Assembly (NCBI RefSeq): GCF_030580675.1
Contig: NZ_JAUQUB010000001.1
Coordinates: 1,949,510-2,013,509 of the forward strand
Direction: 5' to 3'
Source of the DNA: Antiquaquibacter soli
GTDB taxonomy: Bacteria; Actinomycetota; Actinomycetes; Actinomycetales; Microbacteriaceae
Length of the DNA stretch: 64,000 nt
In this document: one piece after another, positions 52,025-60,850 of the stretch
Layout of the letters: each line of letters begins with the position of its first letter
Position numbering within the stretch: position 1 is the first letter of the stretch
The notes under the pieces: generated by a model
What the model was told of the DNA's origin: nothing
The model's input: only the letters and a program-made list of their open reading frames with translations
Database searches by the model: none
Made by a program: the position numbers and the translations under genes

Positions 52025-52840
52025 CTACTTGGCCGCGTTCGCGAGCGCCCAGTTGAGGGCGTAGTCGGCGACCTCCTCCCAGCCGTCCTGGCTGACGATG
52101 CGGTGCGTGCGACCCGCGAACTCCTTGTAGTCGACGACGGCGGGGCCGCCGCTCTTCGTGTACTTCGCAACGATGGCCTTGGCGATGGCCGGGGGCACGA
52201 CGTGGTCGATCTCACCCGCGATGATGAGCAGCGGTGCGCGCTCGGGGCGCCCGTACTCGACGTGCGTCACCCCGCCCCTCTCGTTGAACGCTCCCGCGAC
52301 GCCCTCGAAGAAGACCCGGTTGTAGGAGTTGACCGCGTACTCCTCCCAGATCGCGTCCGACTCGGCGCGGGTGAGGTCGTTGCCGAACGTGAAGTGGAAG
52401 TGGCTCTTCGAGATCGGCGAGGCACCGTTCCTGTTGAAGGGGTTGCGGAGGATCGGGAAGCCGGTGCGCGCCGTCGACGGCGGGAGCGTCGTGATGCCGG
52501 CGGTCTGGCCGGGGGTCACGCCGACGTAGGCGACGCCGAGCCCGCGGTCGGCGAGCATCTGGGTGATGACGCCGCCGAAGGAGTGGCCCATGATGATCGG
52601 CTTCTCGGGAAGGGCACGGATGATGGCCTCGTAGTGGTCGGCGATCTGCTTGAGGCCGACGCCCTTGAGCGCCTCCGGGTTGCGGCGGATGTCGGCGACG
52701 TCGCGGTCGTCGATGCCGGGCCATCCCGGGACGATGACGTCGTGACCGAGGGCGCGGAAGCGCTCCGCCCAGGTGTCCCAACTCGTGGGGGTCATCCAGA
52801 GTCCGTGGATGAGGACGATAGGGGTCTTCGATGCAGTCAT
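52025..52840 (-). CDS. Alpha/beta hydrolase
   Basis: 271 aa. Oxyanion region VLIHGLWMTPTSWDTW, nucleophile elbow GHSFGG, acid in AGEIDHVVPP and catalytic His in FAGRTHRIV. The C-terminal cap includes PISKSHFHFTFGNDLTRAESDAIWEEYAVNSYNRVFFEG, typical of esterase/haloperoxidase-like hydrolases in actinobacteria. Substrate unknown. Divergent from a TetR gene with two matching operators in between, so it is very probably its regulated target and inducible by a small molecule. Confidence 0.9.
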   Translation of the reverse strand: MTASKTPIVLIHGLWMTPTSWDTWAERFRALGHDVIVPGWPGIDDRDVADIRRNPEALKGVGLKQIADHYEAIIRALPEKPIIMGHSFGGVITQMLADRGLGVAYVGVTPGQTAGITTLPPSTARTGFPILRNPFNRNGASPISKSHFHFTFGNDLTRAESDAIWEEYAVNSYNRVFFEGVAGAFNERGGVTHVEYGRPERAPLLIIAGEIDHVVPPAIAKAIVAKYTKSGGPAVVDYKEFAGRTHRIVSQDGWEEVADYALNWALANAAK

Positions 52841-52870
52841 TTCGGTTTCCTTTCTCAGTCGCCCTCAGGG

Positions 52871-52884
52871 AGAACGATCGTTCT
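52871..52884. promoter_or_regulatory. TetR operator 1
   Basis: AGAACGATCGTTCT, a perfect 14-base palindrome 30 bp upstream of the hydrolase start. Its GAAC-N4-GTTC core also resembles a LexA box, but the outer bases do not match the actinobacterial SOS consensus. Confidence 0.65.
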
Positions 52885-52937
52885 TTCTTGGTAACTGAGA
52901 AGTTACGGCACCTATTCCGCAGAAGTCAAGAAAAAAG

Positions 52938-52951
52938 AGAAAGATCGTTCT
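52938..52951. promoter_or_regulatory. TetR operator 2 and regulator promoter
   Basis: AGAAAGATCGTTCT matches operator 1 at 13 of 14 positions. Its last base begins a TATCAT -10 box (52951-52956), which lies 7 nt from the TetR ATG, so the TetR message should be leaderless and self-repressed. Confidence 0.6.
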
Positions 52952-52963
52952 ATCATTCTTGCT

Positions 52964-53542
52964 ATGGCCACTTCGACCCGCCCCTCCGACGCCCGCGAGC
53001 GACTGCTCCGCACCGCGTCCGACCTCTTCTACCGGGAGGGCATCCACTCCGTCGGCGTCGACCGCATCGTCGCCGAGGGTGCGGTCACCCGAGCGACCTT
53101 CTACCGCCACTTCCCCGGCAAGGAAGACCTCGTCGTCGCCTATCTGGAGGCGGAGGACGCCGCGTTGCGTTCCGCCTTCGCGGCGGCAGCCGAGCACCTC
53201 GGAGCGATCGACGCGGGTCCCGAGGAGATGCTCGAGGCGATCATCCAGGGCATCGCCGACGACGTGAGCCGCAACCACACGCGGGGCTGTCCGTTCATCA
53301 ACGCCTCCGCCGAGTACCCGGATGCCTCGAGTGCGGTGCGGCAGACCGTCGCCGAGCACCGGGCATGGTTCCGTGGCACGCTCGAGGGCGCGCTCGCGGC
53401 GGCGGGGCGGGATGACGCGGCCGAGCGAGCGGGAGCGCTCGTGCTGCTCCGCGATGCCGCCCTTGTCGGCGGCTACCTCGATGGCCCCGACACGATCCGG
53501 GAGACCTTCGTTCGGACCGCCCGCCAGGTCGCCGGGCTCTAG
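52964..53542 (+). CDS. TetR family regulator of the hydrolase
   Basis: 192 aa. The helix-turn-helix region (about 10-60) has LFYREGIHSVGVDRIVAEGAVTRATFYRHFPGKEDLV. The C-terminal part matches the TetR_C subgroup with DDVSRNHTRGCPFINASAEYPD, as seen in regulators of esterase or oxidoreductase genes. Leaderless start predicted at ATG 52964. Divergent from the hydrolase gene with twin operators, one per promoter. Confidence 0.92.
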   Translation: MATSTRPSDARERLLRTASDLFYREGIHSVGVDRIVAEGAVTRATFYRHFPGKEDLVVAYLEAEDAALRSAFAAAAEHLGAIDAGPEEMLEAIIQGIADDVSRNHTRGCPFINASAEYPDASSAVRQTVAEHRAWFRGTLEGALAAAGRDDAAERAGALVLLRDAALVGGYLDGPDTIRETFVRTARQVAGL

Positions 53543-53564
53543 CCTGCTCCCGCGTCCCCGCGGG

Positions 53565-54053
53565 CTAGTCGCGCGGCGTCTGCAGGAATCGGGCGACTGC
53601 CGGCGGCACGTAGGGGGTCACGTCGCCCCCGAGCGACGACACCTGGCGCACGAGCGAGCTCGACACGTGCGAGTGCTCCGGGCTCGGCAGCAGGAAGACC
53701 GTCTCGACCCCGGCGAGGTCGCGGTTGACGATCGCCATCGGCGTCTCGTACGCGACGTCGACCTCCGAGCGGATGCCCTTCACGAGCACGCTCGCGCCCA
53801 CGTCGGTGCAGTAGTCGACGAGGAGTCCGACGCTCCAGCTCGTGACGAGAATGCTTCCGGCGATCCCCGCCTCGGCGATGGACTCCTGGATGAGCGACAC
53901 GCGCTGGGCGATCGGCAGAAGGGCCGTCTTTCCGGGATTGTGCACGACGAGTACGTGGAGTTCGTCGAAGATCCCGGCCGCCCGCTCGATCACGTCCAAG
54001 TGGCCACGGGTGACGGGGTCGAACGACCCAGGAACAACGGCGATCCTGCTCAT
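53565..54053 (-). CDS. coaD: Pantetheine-phosphate adenylyltransferase
   Basis: 162 aa. Fourth step of coenzyme A synthesis. The nucleotidyltransferase motif is [17 protein letters not shown], with TRGH in place of TxGH, and VSSSLVRQ near the end is the usual ISSTx[26 protein letters not shown] is diagnostic. The ATG at 54053 gives the standard N-terminus; a GTG at 54062 adds three residues. Convergent with TetR, with a 6-bp GC hairpin (53549-53564) across the junction. Upstream of recG's end on the same strand. Confidence 0.96.
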   Translation of the reverse strand: MSRIAVVPGSFDPVTRGHLDVIERAAGIFDELHVLVVHNPGKTALLPIAQRVSLIQESIAEAGIAGSILVTSWSVGLLVDYCTDVGASVLVKGIRSEVDVAYETPMAIVNRDLAGVETVFLLPSPEHSHVSSSLVRQVSSLGGDVTPYVPPAVARFLQTPRD

Positions 54054-54106
54054 GCTCCTCACGATAGCCGGTGAGTGTTACCGGTTTGTGACAATGACGG
54101 ATCGTG

Positions 54107-56263
54107 TCAGTTCTTCGAGAGGAACGACTGGGACTGCTCGTCGAGCCGCCGGTCGAGCGCGGCGCGCAAAGCCGGGTGGCGCTCGAGGCCGGGGTCGTCA
54201 GCGAGCAGCTGCCCCGCGAGCAGTCGTGCATCGCCGATGAGCTCGCCGTCGCGCGTGACCCGCACCAGTCGCAGACTCGACCGCCCGCCCGACTGGATGC
54301 TCCCCAGCACGTCTCCCTCCTGCCGCAGCTCCAGGTCGCGGTTGGCGAGCTCGAAGCCGTCGAGGGTCGCTGCGACCGCGTCGACCCGCTCCCGGGCGAG
54401 TGTGCCCTCCTCCGCCCCCGTCACCAGCAGGCACAGCCCCGGCACGGAGCCGCGACCGACCCGGCCCCGGAGCTGGTGGAGCTGCGACACCCCGAAGCGG
54501 TCGGCGTCGAGCACGACCATCGTGGAGGCGTTCGGCACGTCGACGCCGACCTCGATGACGGTGGTGGCGACGAGGACGTCGATGCTCCCGTCCGCGAAGG
54601 CGCGCATCAGGGCATCCTTCTCGTCACTCGACATGCGGCCATGGAGCGCCTCGACGCGGCGGCCCTCGAGCAGCGGATTCGAGCGCAGCTCCGCGAGCGT
54701 CTCGAGCACGGTGGCGCGGGGGCGCGCGACGGTGTCGCTCGTGGCCGGCGCCTCGGCTTCGAGCGGGGCATCCTCAGCCGACGACTCGTCGATCGCCGGG
54801 CAGACGACGAACGCCTGCCTGCCCTGGGCGAGCTCCTCGGCGACACGCTCCCACACTCGCGTCATCCAGCCCGGCTTCTCGGCGAGCGGCACGACGTGGC
54901 TCGAGATCGGCGAGCGCCCCGCGGGCAGTTGAGCGATCGACGAGATGTCGAGGTCGCCGAAGACGGTCATCGCGACCGTGCGCGGGATCGGTGTCGCCGT
55001 GAGCACGAGCACGTGAGGGGGCTGTGCGCCCTTCACCCGGAGTGCCTCGCGCTGCTCCACGCCGAAGCGGTGCTGCTCGTCGACGACGACGAGACCGAGG
55101 TCGAAGAACGTCACGGCGTCACCGAGCAGGGCGTGGGTGCCCACCACGATCCGCGCCGACCCGGAGACGATCGCGAGGAGCGCCTTGCGCCGCTCCGCCG
55201 CCGGCAGCTGGCCGGTGAGGATGGTCGGCCGCAACCGAGCGGCGAGGTCGGGGCCGAGCGTGCGGACGATGGAGCGCAAGTGCTGGGCGGCGAGCACCTC
55301 GGTCGGGGCGAGCAGCGCCGACTGCCCGCCGGACTCGGCGACCGCGAGCATTGCGCGGAGCGCGACGAGGGTCTTGCCGGAGCCGACCTCGCCCTGAACG
55401 AGTCGATTCATCGGCACATCGCCCGCCAGGTCGCTGGCGATCTCCTCGCCGACGGCGCGCTGGTCTCCCGTGAGCTCGAACGGGAGCGACGCGTCGAACC
55501 CCTCGAGGAGAGCGCCGGCCTCGCGCGGCGTCGCCGCCGTGGCGCGCAGCCGCTCGCGCTGCAGCAGGAGACCGGCCTGCAGCACGAAGGCCTCCTGGAA
55601 CTTGAGCGCCGATCGAGCCGCCTGCCACTCGGAGTCGACCGCGGGGCGGTGCACGAGCTCCAGGGCACGACGGAAGGGCACGAGCCCGCGCGCCGACCGC
55701 ACGGCATCGGGAACGGGGTCGTCGAGCTCCGGCAGCGTGTCGAGCACGACCCCGACCGCCTTGGCGATCTGCCAGCTCGCGACCGTCGATGTGGCCGGGT
55801 AGATCGGGATCGGCGTCTCCGCCCACGCGCGCGCCGCCGAGGGATCCGCCGCGACGTCGAACAGTTCGTAGTCGGGATGCGCGAGCTGCCTCGAGTTGCG
55901 GTAGACGCCCACCTTGCCGGCGAAGATGCCGCGCACCCCCGGTCGCAGCTCGTTCTCCCGCCACTTCTGATTGAAGAATGTGAGCGTGAGAGTGCCTCGG
56001 CCATCGCCGATGAGCACCTCGGAGATCGTGCCGCGACGGGCCTGCATCGACCGAGACCGCACCTCGAGCACCTCGGCGACGATCGTCACGTTCTCGTCGA
56101 TGGGGAGGTCGACGAGCGAACTGAGCTCCCCCCTGCGCGCGTAGCGCCGCGGGTAGTGGCTGAGCAGATCCCCGACGGTCTCCAAGCCGAGGCCGCGCTG
56201 GAGCGCCTGAGCCGAGCGGCCGCCCAGTGCGGCGCTCAGCTTCTGGTCCAGCGGAGAGGTCAC
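54107..56263 (-). CDS. recG: ATP-dependent DNA helicase RecG
   Basis: 718 aa. Rescues stalled replication forks and R-loops. The N-terminal wedge/OB domain (about 1-240) is followed by helicase domain 1 with GEVGSGKTLVALRAM (Walker A), VVVDEQHRFGVEQR (Walker B) and LTATPIPRTVAM, and domain 2 with QLRGRVGRGSVPGLCLL and the C-terminal TRG-like LRLVRVTRDGEL. All motifs are intact. Ends 53 bp before coaD on the same strand, a common neighbourhood in Actinobacteria (with rsmD). Confidence 0.97.
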   Translation of the reverse strand: MTSPLDQKLSAALGGRSAQALQRGLGLETVGDLLSHYPRRYARRGELSSLVDLPIDENVTIVAEVLEVRSRSMQARRGTISEVLIGDGRGTLTLTFFNQKWRENELRPGVRGIFAGKVGVYRNSRQLAHPDYELFDVAADPSAARAWAETPIPIYPATSTVASWQIAKAVGVVLDTLPELDDPVPDAVRSARGLVPFRRALELVHRPAVDSEWQAARSALKFQEAFVLQAGLLLQRERLRATAATPREAGALLEGFDASLPFELTGDQRAVGEEIASDLAGDVPMNRLVQGEVGSGKTLVALRAMLAVAESGGQSALLAPTEVLAAQHLRSIVRTLGPDLAARLRPTILTGQLPAAERRKALLAIVSGSARIVVGTHALLGDAVTFFDLGLVVVDEQHRFGVEQREALRVKGAQPPHVLVLTATPIPRTVAMTVFGDLDISSIAQLPAGRSPISSHVVPLAEKPGWMTRVWERVAEELAQGRQAFVVCPAIDESSAEDAPLEAEAPATSDTVARPRATVLETLAELRSNPLLEGRRVEALHGRMSSDEKDALMRAFADGSIDVLVATTVIEVGVDVPNASTMVVLDADRFGVSQLHQLRGRVGRGSVPGLCLLVTGAEEGTLARERVDAVAATLDGFELANRDLELRQEGDVLGSIQSGGRSSLRLVRVTRDGELIGDARLLAGQLLADDPGLERHPALRAALDRRLDEQSQSFLSKN

Positions 56264-56338
56264 ACGTCGAGGCTACCGGCGACCCCCGGCCCCATCGGTG
56301 CGCTCCGCCGCGGCATCCCGGCTCGATAGGATGACGCA

Positions 56339-57073
56339 ATGGCTGACCGGCAGGGCGACGACGCCGCGTACTCACGGTGGAAGGGCTGGGGGTCCACCCA
56401 CCGCTTCGGGCAGTTCACTGCCGGGGACGCGGACTACTACCGCCGCGAGCTCCGTACGGCAACCGCGATCGGCCGACCGGTCGCCGACGTGCTCGAAGTC
56501 GGCTTCGGCGACGGCGCCTTCCTCGGCTACGGCCGGTCGCAAGGGTGGCGGATGACCGGCACCGAGCTCTCATCGGTGCAGGTCGCCGCCGGCCTCGAGG
56601 CGGGGTTCGATGTGCACCCCTCGACCGCCCTCGACTCGTTCGCCGAGTCATCCTTCGACCTCATCGTGCTGTTCGACGTGCTCGAGCACCTCGAGCAGGA
56701 CACGATCGTCGACTTCCTCTCGCAACTGAGGTCCCTGCTGCGACCGGACGGGCGGATGCTGCTGCGCTACCCGAACGTCGACACCTGGCTCGGCAACGCC
56801 CTGCAATACGGCGACCCCACCCACGTCACCCAGATCGGGTACTACAAGATGACCTACTTCGCCGAAGCGGCTGGGCTGGAGGTTCTCCGGTACCGCGGGC
56901 CCGTGCGACGCGGGTTCCGGACGTCGATCGTGCACGGACTGCACCGCCTCACCGCCGGCCCCCTCATCGCGGTGTCGGCGGCGTTCGTGAAGGCGCTCTA
57001 CTACCCGGGCACGCCGATCGTGCTGACGTCCGTCAACTCCGTCTGCACCGTCGGGGTCAGGCGCGACGCGTGA
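56339..57073 (+). CDS. Class I SAM-dependent methyltransferase
   Basis: 244 aa. The SAM-binding motif is VLEVGFGDGAFLGYG (residues about 49-63), followed by TELSSVQVAAG, FDLIVLFDVLEHLEQDTIVDFL and LRPDGRMLLRYPNVDTWLGN, as in the UbiE/Methyltransf_23 group acting on small molecules or sugars. Its TGA overlaps the ATG of the next gene by one base. Acceptor substrate unknown; coupling to a sugar-isomerase-like protein suggests carbohydrate-related modification. Confidence 0.85.
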   Translation: MADRQGDDAAYSRWKGWGSTHRFGQFTAGDADYYRRELRTATAIGRPVADVLEVGFGDGAFLGYGRSQGWRMTGTELSSVQVAAGLEAGFDVHPSTALDSFAESSFDLIVLFDVLEHLEQDTIVDFLSQLRSLLRPDGRMLLRYPNVDTWLGNALQYGDPTHVTQIGYYKMTYFAEAAGLEVLRYRGPVRRGFRTSIVHGLHRLTAGPLIAVSAAFVKALYYPGTPIVLTSVNSVCTVGVRRDA

Positions 57074-57927
57074 TGCGCGCGGGCATCGACAGCTACTCGT
57101 ACCACCGCCTCTACGGCGAGATCAGGGCGGGCGAGCGACAGCTCGATCGCGAGCCCTGGCCCTTCGACCCGCGGCCCGTGCTCGAGCACGCGCTCTCCGT
57201 GGGAGCCGAGGCGGTCTACCTCGAGACCTGCTACCTCCCCGAGCCGGAGGAGGTGACGGCGGGGATGCTCGACTCCCCGCTCGACGTCGGGCTCTCGTGG
57301 GGGCATCCCTGGCCCGGCCGGGTGCACGGCCTCGAAGGCGGCCGGTCCTGGGCGGCCGAGCAGGAACTCGGGCGCTGGATCGACGCCGCCGCCCGACTCG
57401 GCCACCGCGTGCTCCGCATCACCGCGGGCAGCCCGGCCTCGAGGGGCGATGAGCCGGCCGAGGTGCTCGTCGAGCGCCTCGTCGGACCGCTGAGGCGAGC
57501 AGCCCGGCACGCCCAGGGGGCGGGCGTGCGGCTCGCCCTCGAGAACCACGGCGACCTCCGTGCGGTCGACATCGTCGCGCTGCTGGACGCGGTCGCCCTC
57601 CCCGACTCCCTCGGGGTGTGCCTCGACAACGTGAACCTCGTCCGCGTCGGCGACGACATGCTGGAGGGCACCCGCCTGCTCGCCCCGCACACCCTGCTCG
57701 TGCAGCTCAAGGACCACGAAGCGGGCGACCCGCTCGCCGACGGCGGGCCGGTGTGCACCGCCCTCGGAGACGGGGTCGCCGATCTCCCCGCGATCCTCGA
57801 CATCCTGCAGCGCGCTGACTACCGCGGCGACGTGTGCGTCGAGATCGCGTCACTCGGATCCGGCGAGGTCGACGAGCTCGACCTGGTGGGCCGGAGTGTC
57901 ACGTGGCTGCGGGAGAACCTGCCGTGA
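57073..57927 (+). CDS. Sugar phosphate isomerase/epimerase-like TIM barrel
   Basis: 284 aa AP-endonuclease-2 fold. It begins RAGIDSYSYHRLYGEIRAGE and has VRLALENHGDL (Glu-His pair), SLGVCLDNVNLVRVGDD (Asp) and LLVQLKDHE, followed by GDGVADLPAILDILQRADYRGDVCVEIAS, the usual metal ligands of sugar isomerases and inosose dehydratases. The exact substrate is unknown. Coupled to the methyltransferase upstream (TGATG) and to rsmD downstream (GTGA). Confidence 0.85.
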   Translation: MRAGIDSYSYHRLYGEIRAGERQLDREPWPFDPRPVLEHALSVGAEAVYLETCYLPEPEEVTAGMLDSPLDVGLSWGHPWPGRVHGLEGGRSWAAEQELGRWIDAAARLGHRVLRITAGSPASRGDEPAEVLVERLVGPLRRAARHAQGAGVRLALENHGDLRAVDIVALLDAVALPDSLGVCLDNVNLVRVGDDMLEGTRLLAPHTLLVQLKDHEAGDPLADGGPVCTALGDGVADLPAILDILQRADYRGDVCVEIASLGSGEVDELDLVGRSVTWLRENLP

Positions 57928-58481
57928 CGCGCATCATCTCCGGGTTCGCCGGCTCGATCGCGATCTCCGTGCCCCCGAGCGGCACCCGCCCCACGAGCGA
58001 CCGAGTGCGGGAGGCCATGTTCTCGGCGCTGGAAGCGCGGGACGCCATCGACGGGATGCGCGTGCTCGACCTGTACGCCGGCTCCGGCGCGCTCGGGCTC
58101 GAGGCGGTGTCGCGCGGGGCATCCCACGTGACCCTTGTGGACCGAGTCATCCGCACCGCCCAGCAGAACGCCGCGCGCGTGCTCAAGCAGGCCCCCGCCG
58201 GTACACGGCCGGAACTCGTCTCCACCGGACAGTCGGTGCAGTCGTTCCTCGACTCTGCACGGTCGTTCTGGGACCTCGTGTTCCTCGATCCGCCGTACGA
58301 CCTCACCACCGCCGAACTCGATCGCAACCTGGTCGCCCTCGTGCCGCGGCTGACGCCCGGTGCAGTCGTCGTGGTGGAGCGCAGCTCCCGCTCGGCCGAG
58401 CCGAGCTGGCCCGAGGGGCTCGAGTTCGAGCGCCGCAAGGACTACGGCGAGACCGCCGTCTACTGGGCCTCCGCCGACTAA
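57924..58481 (+). CDS. rsmD: 16S rRNA (guanine-966-N2)-methyltransferase
   Basis: 185 aa. SAM motif LDLYAGSGALGLEA and catalytic FLDPPYDL (N-methyltransferase NPPY type). The N-terminal RIISGFAGSIAISVPPSGTRPTSDRVREAMFSAL is diagnostic. The GTG at 57924 overlaps the upstream stop and was preferred to an ATG 30 codons earlier lying in another gene. Usually followed by coaD; here coaD lies nearby, on the other side of recG. Stop overlaps the convergent gene by 4 bp. Confidence 0.94.
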   Translation: MTRIISGFAGSIAISVPPSGTRPTSDRVREAMFSALEARDAIDGMRVLDLYAGSGALGLEAVSRGASHVTLVDRVIRTAQQNAARVLKQAPAGTRPELVSTGQSVQSFLDSARSFWDLVFLDPPYDLTTAELDRNLVALVPRLTPGAVVVVERSSRSAEPSWPEGLEFERRKDYGETAVYWASAD

Positions 58482-58807
58482 CGGTTCGCGTTGCGTCGAG
58501 CGGTGAGTGCGAACACGACCGACCCGACGAGCAGGAGCACCCCGCCGATCCCGCCGAGGACGAGGAGCGCGCGGTCGCCGGCGCCCGTCTCCGCCAGCTC
58601 CGGGGTTTCCGCCGGCACCACGATATGGGAGTCGTCATCGCCATCGGTTGCGTGCGACGCATCCCCCGAAAGACCGGAGTAGTGGAGCTCGCCGGAGGAA
58701 ACCGGGCTGGACGTCACCGTGATGGCCGCCGCCGGCGTCACGATCCCCAGGATCGGCGCGACGACGAGCGCGGCAACCACCGCAGCAACGCCGGTGAAGC
58801 TCTTCAC
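58478..58807 (-). CDS. Very short sortase-anchored surface protein (LAETG)
   Basis: 109 aa from a GTG at 58807. A signal peptide (about 1-28, ending VTPAAA) is followed by only 42 mature residues, rich in Ser, Gly, Asp and His (GDASHATDGDDDSHIVVP), then LAETG at 71-75, a hydrophobic helix and RRNANR: a complete cell-wall sorting signal. LAxTG is the preferred motif of class E sortases in high-GC actinobacteria. No sortase gene is in the window. Function unknown; too small to be an adhesin, perhaps a wall-exposed peptide or metal-binding Asp/His segment. Confidence 0.8.
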   Translation of the reverse strand: MKSFTGVAAVVAALVVAPILGIVTPAAAITVTSSPVSSGELHYSGLSGDASHATDGDDDSHIVVPAETPELAETGAGDRALLVLGGIGGVLLLVGSVVFALTARRNANR

Positions 58808-58865
58808 GGGCTCTCCCCCTCGCGATCCGGAGGCCTTCACTGTAGCGGAGGCGCGCTCGCGACAG

Positions 58866-59819
58866 CTAGTCCGACCCGCCGTCCCACCCCGCGTAGGGGT
58901 CCCAACCGGAGCCCGTGATCCGCTCGCCGTCCGAGAGCACACCGGTGCCCTCGAGCACCGAACCGATCTGCCGGAAGCCTCCCGGCAACGGGATGCCCGG
59001 CGGGAAGCACGCGAGCAGGCCGTGGTCCTCGGCCCCCGCGAGCTCGGCTGCGGAGACGCCCGAGAAGTCGATCGCGACGCCGCTCGCGTCAGCGATCCGG
59101 GACGCGTCCCTCGCGAGCCCGTCACTGACGTCCAGCATCGCGGTAGCGCCCGCGATCGCGGCGGCCCTGCCGTCCGCGATGGGCGGGTGCGGCCTGAGCT
59201 GGGCGGCGATCGGAACGGGATGCTCGCGCGCGAGCTCGGCGGCGGCCGCGGCATCCGGGCGCCCGTCGACGACGCCCCGCTCGAACAGCAGTCGCAGCCC
59301 CTCGGCCGCGAGTCCGAGAGTGCCGGACACAGCCACCACGTCGCCAGGTCTCGCGCCGGAGCGCAGCACGGGCGCTCGGCCCTCGAGGTCGCCGAATGCG
59401 GTGACCGCGATCGTGAGCGTCGCGGACACGGACAGATCGCCGCCGACGACTCCCGCACCGGGCGAGAGCTCGTCGCACGCGGCGCGCAGTCCGTCGGCGA
59501 ACGCCTCAAGGAAGTCGACTCGGGTCTCAGCCGGCGCCGCGAGCGCCACCACGAGCGCTGTCGGCACGGCTCCCATCGCGGCGACGTCGGACAGGTTCGT
59601 GGCTGCGGCTTTGAACCCCAGGTCGAACGGAGCAGACCACGCGAGCCGGAAGTCGGGGCCGTGGATCATCATGTCGGTCGTGACGACGAACCGCCCGTCG
59701 GGCGCCGCGACGACGGCCGCATCATCCCCCGGTCCGAGCTGCTGTGCCCGGGCGGCGGGCAGTCGCGGGAAGACTCGCGCGAGGACGGCCGACTCGCCGA
59801 GCGTTCCGAGGGTGGTCAC
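58866..59819 (-). CDS. thiL: Thiamine-monophosphate kinase
   Basis: 317 aa PurM-like kinase, last step of thiamine diphosphate synthesis. GPGDDAAVV (ATP/metal loop), [55 protein letters not shown] and [10 protein letters not shown] are the classic ThiL motifs. The thiL-DUF3515-ddl-gpsA neighbourhood is typical for Actinobacteria. No thiamine riboswitch is seen. It ends 58 bp before the LAETG gene start. Confidence 0.95.
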   Translation of the reverse strand: MTTLGTLGESAVLARVFPRLPAARAQQLGPGDDAAVVAAPDGRFVVTTDMMIHGPDFRLAWSAPFDLGFKAAATNLSDVAAMGAVPTALVVALAAPAETRVDFLEAFADGLRAACDELSPGAGVVGGDLSVSATLTIAVTAFGDLEGRAPVLRSGARPGDVVAVSGTLGLAAEGLRLLFERGVVDGRPDAAAAAELAREHPVPIAAQLRPHPPIADGRAAAIAGATAMLDVSDGLARDASRIADASGVAIDFSGVSAAELAGAEDHGLLACFPPGIPLPGGFRQIGSVLEGTGVLSDGERITGSGWDPYAGWDGGSD

Positions 59820-59835
59820 CCCTCCACGCTAGCGC

Positions 59836-59988
59836 TCACGACCCGGGCCACGGACCGGACCCCGTCCAGGGCCAGAGGCGCCAGCCCATCCACACGCGCA
59901 GCGCGATGCCCGCCACGACGACGAGCACCGCGATCACAATCACGATGATGCTCCGGAGCGGGATTCGCTGCGGACGGTCGCCGGTCAC
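59836..59988 (-). CDS. Small membrane protein
   Basis: 50 aa from a GTG at 59988 overlapping the stop of the upstream gene (GTGA). One strongly hydrophobic helix (about 12-32, IIVIVIAVLVVVAGIAL) and a Trp-rich end, WMGWRLWPWTGSGPWPGS. Coupling to the upstream gene and position 16 bp before thiL support reality. No family known. Confidence 0.55.
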   Translation of the reverse strand: MTGDRPQRIPLRSIIVIVIAVLVVVAGIALRVWMGWRLWPWTGSGPWPGS

Positions 59989-60359
59989 GAGGTACCGCCG
60001 AACGGCGGCAGATCTGAGCGCCAGATCCAGGTGCGGAAGTCGGCGATCTCGTAGGGGCCGATGGCTAGCCCTGCCGCGATCGTGATGATGAGGGAGCGGT
60101 CGTCGAACTCGATGCCGAGGCCGCGCGTCTGCCACTCGACGACTCCTGTGACCTTCCGACCGATCAACTCGCAGTAAGCGTCACGATATCCCGGCTCGCC
60201 GAAACGGTAGATCCGATCCGTCTGAGCGACCTCCGGCCACGCCCCGAAGTTCACCCGCTCGGGGCGGGAATCGATGGTGAACTGAACCTGGGAGTAGTCG
60301 GCGACGAAGACGACCGCGTCGAGCGTCTCTCCCACCAGTACGTCGAGCACGCTGGTCAC
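59985..60359 (-). CDS. Conserved hypothetical protein
   Basis: 124 aa, soluble and beta-rich. VLDVLVGETLDAVVFVADYSQVQF, then FGEPGYRDAYCELIGRKVTGV and RSLIITIAAGLAIGPYEIADFRTWIWRSDL. The pattern suggests a small beta-barrel fold, but I do not recognise the family. Coupled with the 50-aa membrane gene; 26 bp upstream is the divergent DUF3515 gene. Confidence 0.65.
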   Translation of the reverse strand: MTSVLDVLVGETLDAVVFVADYSQVQFTIDSRPERVNFGAWPEVAQTDRIYRFGEPGYRDAYCELIGRKVTGVVEWQTRGLGIEFDDRSLIITIAAGLAIGPYEIADFRTWIWRSDLPPFGGTS

Positions 60360-60385
60360 GCAGTCAGAATAGTCACCGGCTAGCC

Positions 60386-60850
60386 TTGATGACGATGAGA
60401 CGCCTCCTCGCCGCCGCCCTGGTTCCCGTTGCCCTCGTGCTCGCGGGGTGCTCCCCTACCGTCGCACTCGAGCCCGCGGACGACGCCGCGAGCCCGCTGT
60501 GCGCCGAGGTGAGCGTGCGCCTCCCGGAGGCCATCGGAGAGCTGTCATCCCGCGAGACGAACGCCCAGGCGACCGGCGCCTGGGGTGAGCCGACCGCCGT
60601 CATCCTGCGCTGCGGGGTGCCCTCCCCGGCGCCGACCGCTGAGCTGCCGTGCATCACGGTCGAGGGCGTGGACTGGCTGCGGGATGACTCGGACGACCCG
60701 AACTTCGTCTTCACCACCTACGGGCGCGAGCCCGCCGTGGAAGTCATCATCGACGGCGAGGCGGCATCCGGTCGAGATGTGCTGACGGCCCTGGGCCCTG
60801 CGGTATCCCGCCTACCCGTGGTTGGTGCCTGCATCGCGCCAGGAACCTAG
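60386..60850 (+). CDS. DUF3515 lipoprotein
   Basis: 154 aa. Signal peptide ending in the lipobox LAGC with Cys22 as the lipidated residue. The mature part has ASPLCAEVSVRLPEAI, ILRCGVPSPAPTAELPCITVEGVDW and VDWLRDDSDDPNFVFTTYGREPAVEV, typical of DUF3515, an actinobacterial family almost always beside ddl. Probably linked to cell-wall synthesis at the outer membrane face; function unknown. The stop overlaps the convergent ddl stop by 4 bp. Confidence 0.92.
   Translation: MMTMRRLLAAALVPVALVLAGCSPTVALEPADDAASPLCAEVSVRLPEAIGELSSRETNAQATGAWGEPTAVILRCGVPSPAPTAELPCITVEGVDWLRDDSDDPNFVFTTYGREPAVEVIIDGEAASGRDVLTALGPAVSRLPVVGACIAPGT

Noticed and set aside
52871..52884. GAAC-N4-GTTC palindrome as an SOS box
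   Set aside because: A second near-identical copy by the TetR start and outer bases that differ from TCGAAC/GTTCGA make a TetR operator more likely.
54075..56329. Long plus-strand open frames opposite recG
   Set aside because: Shadow of recG, in which every helicase motif is intact.
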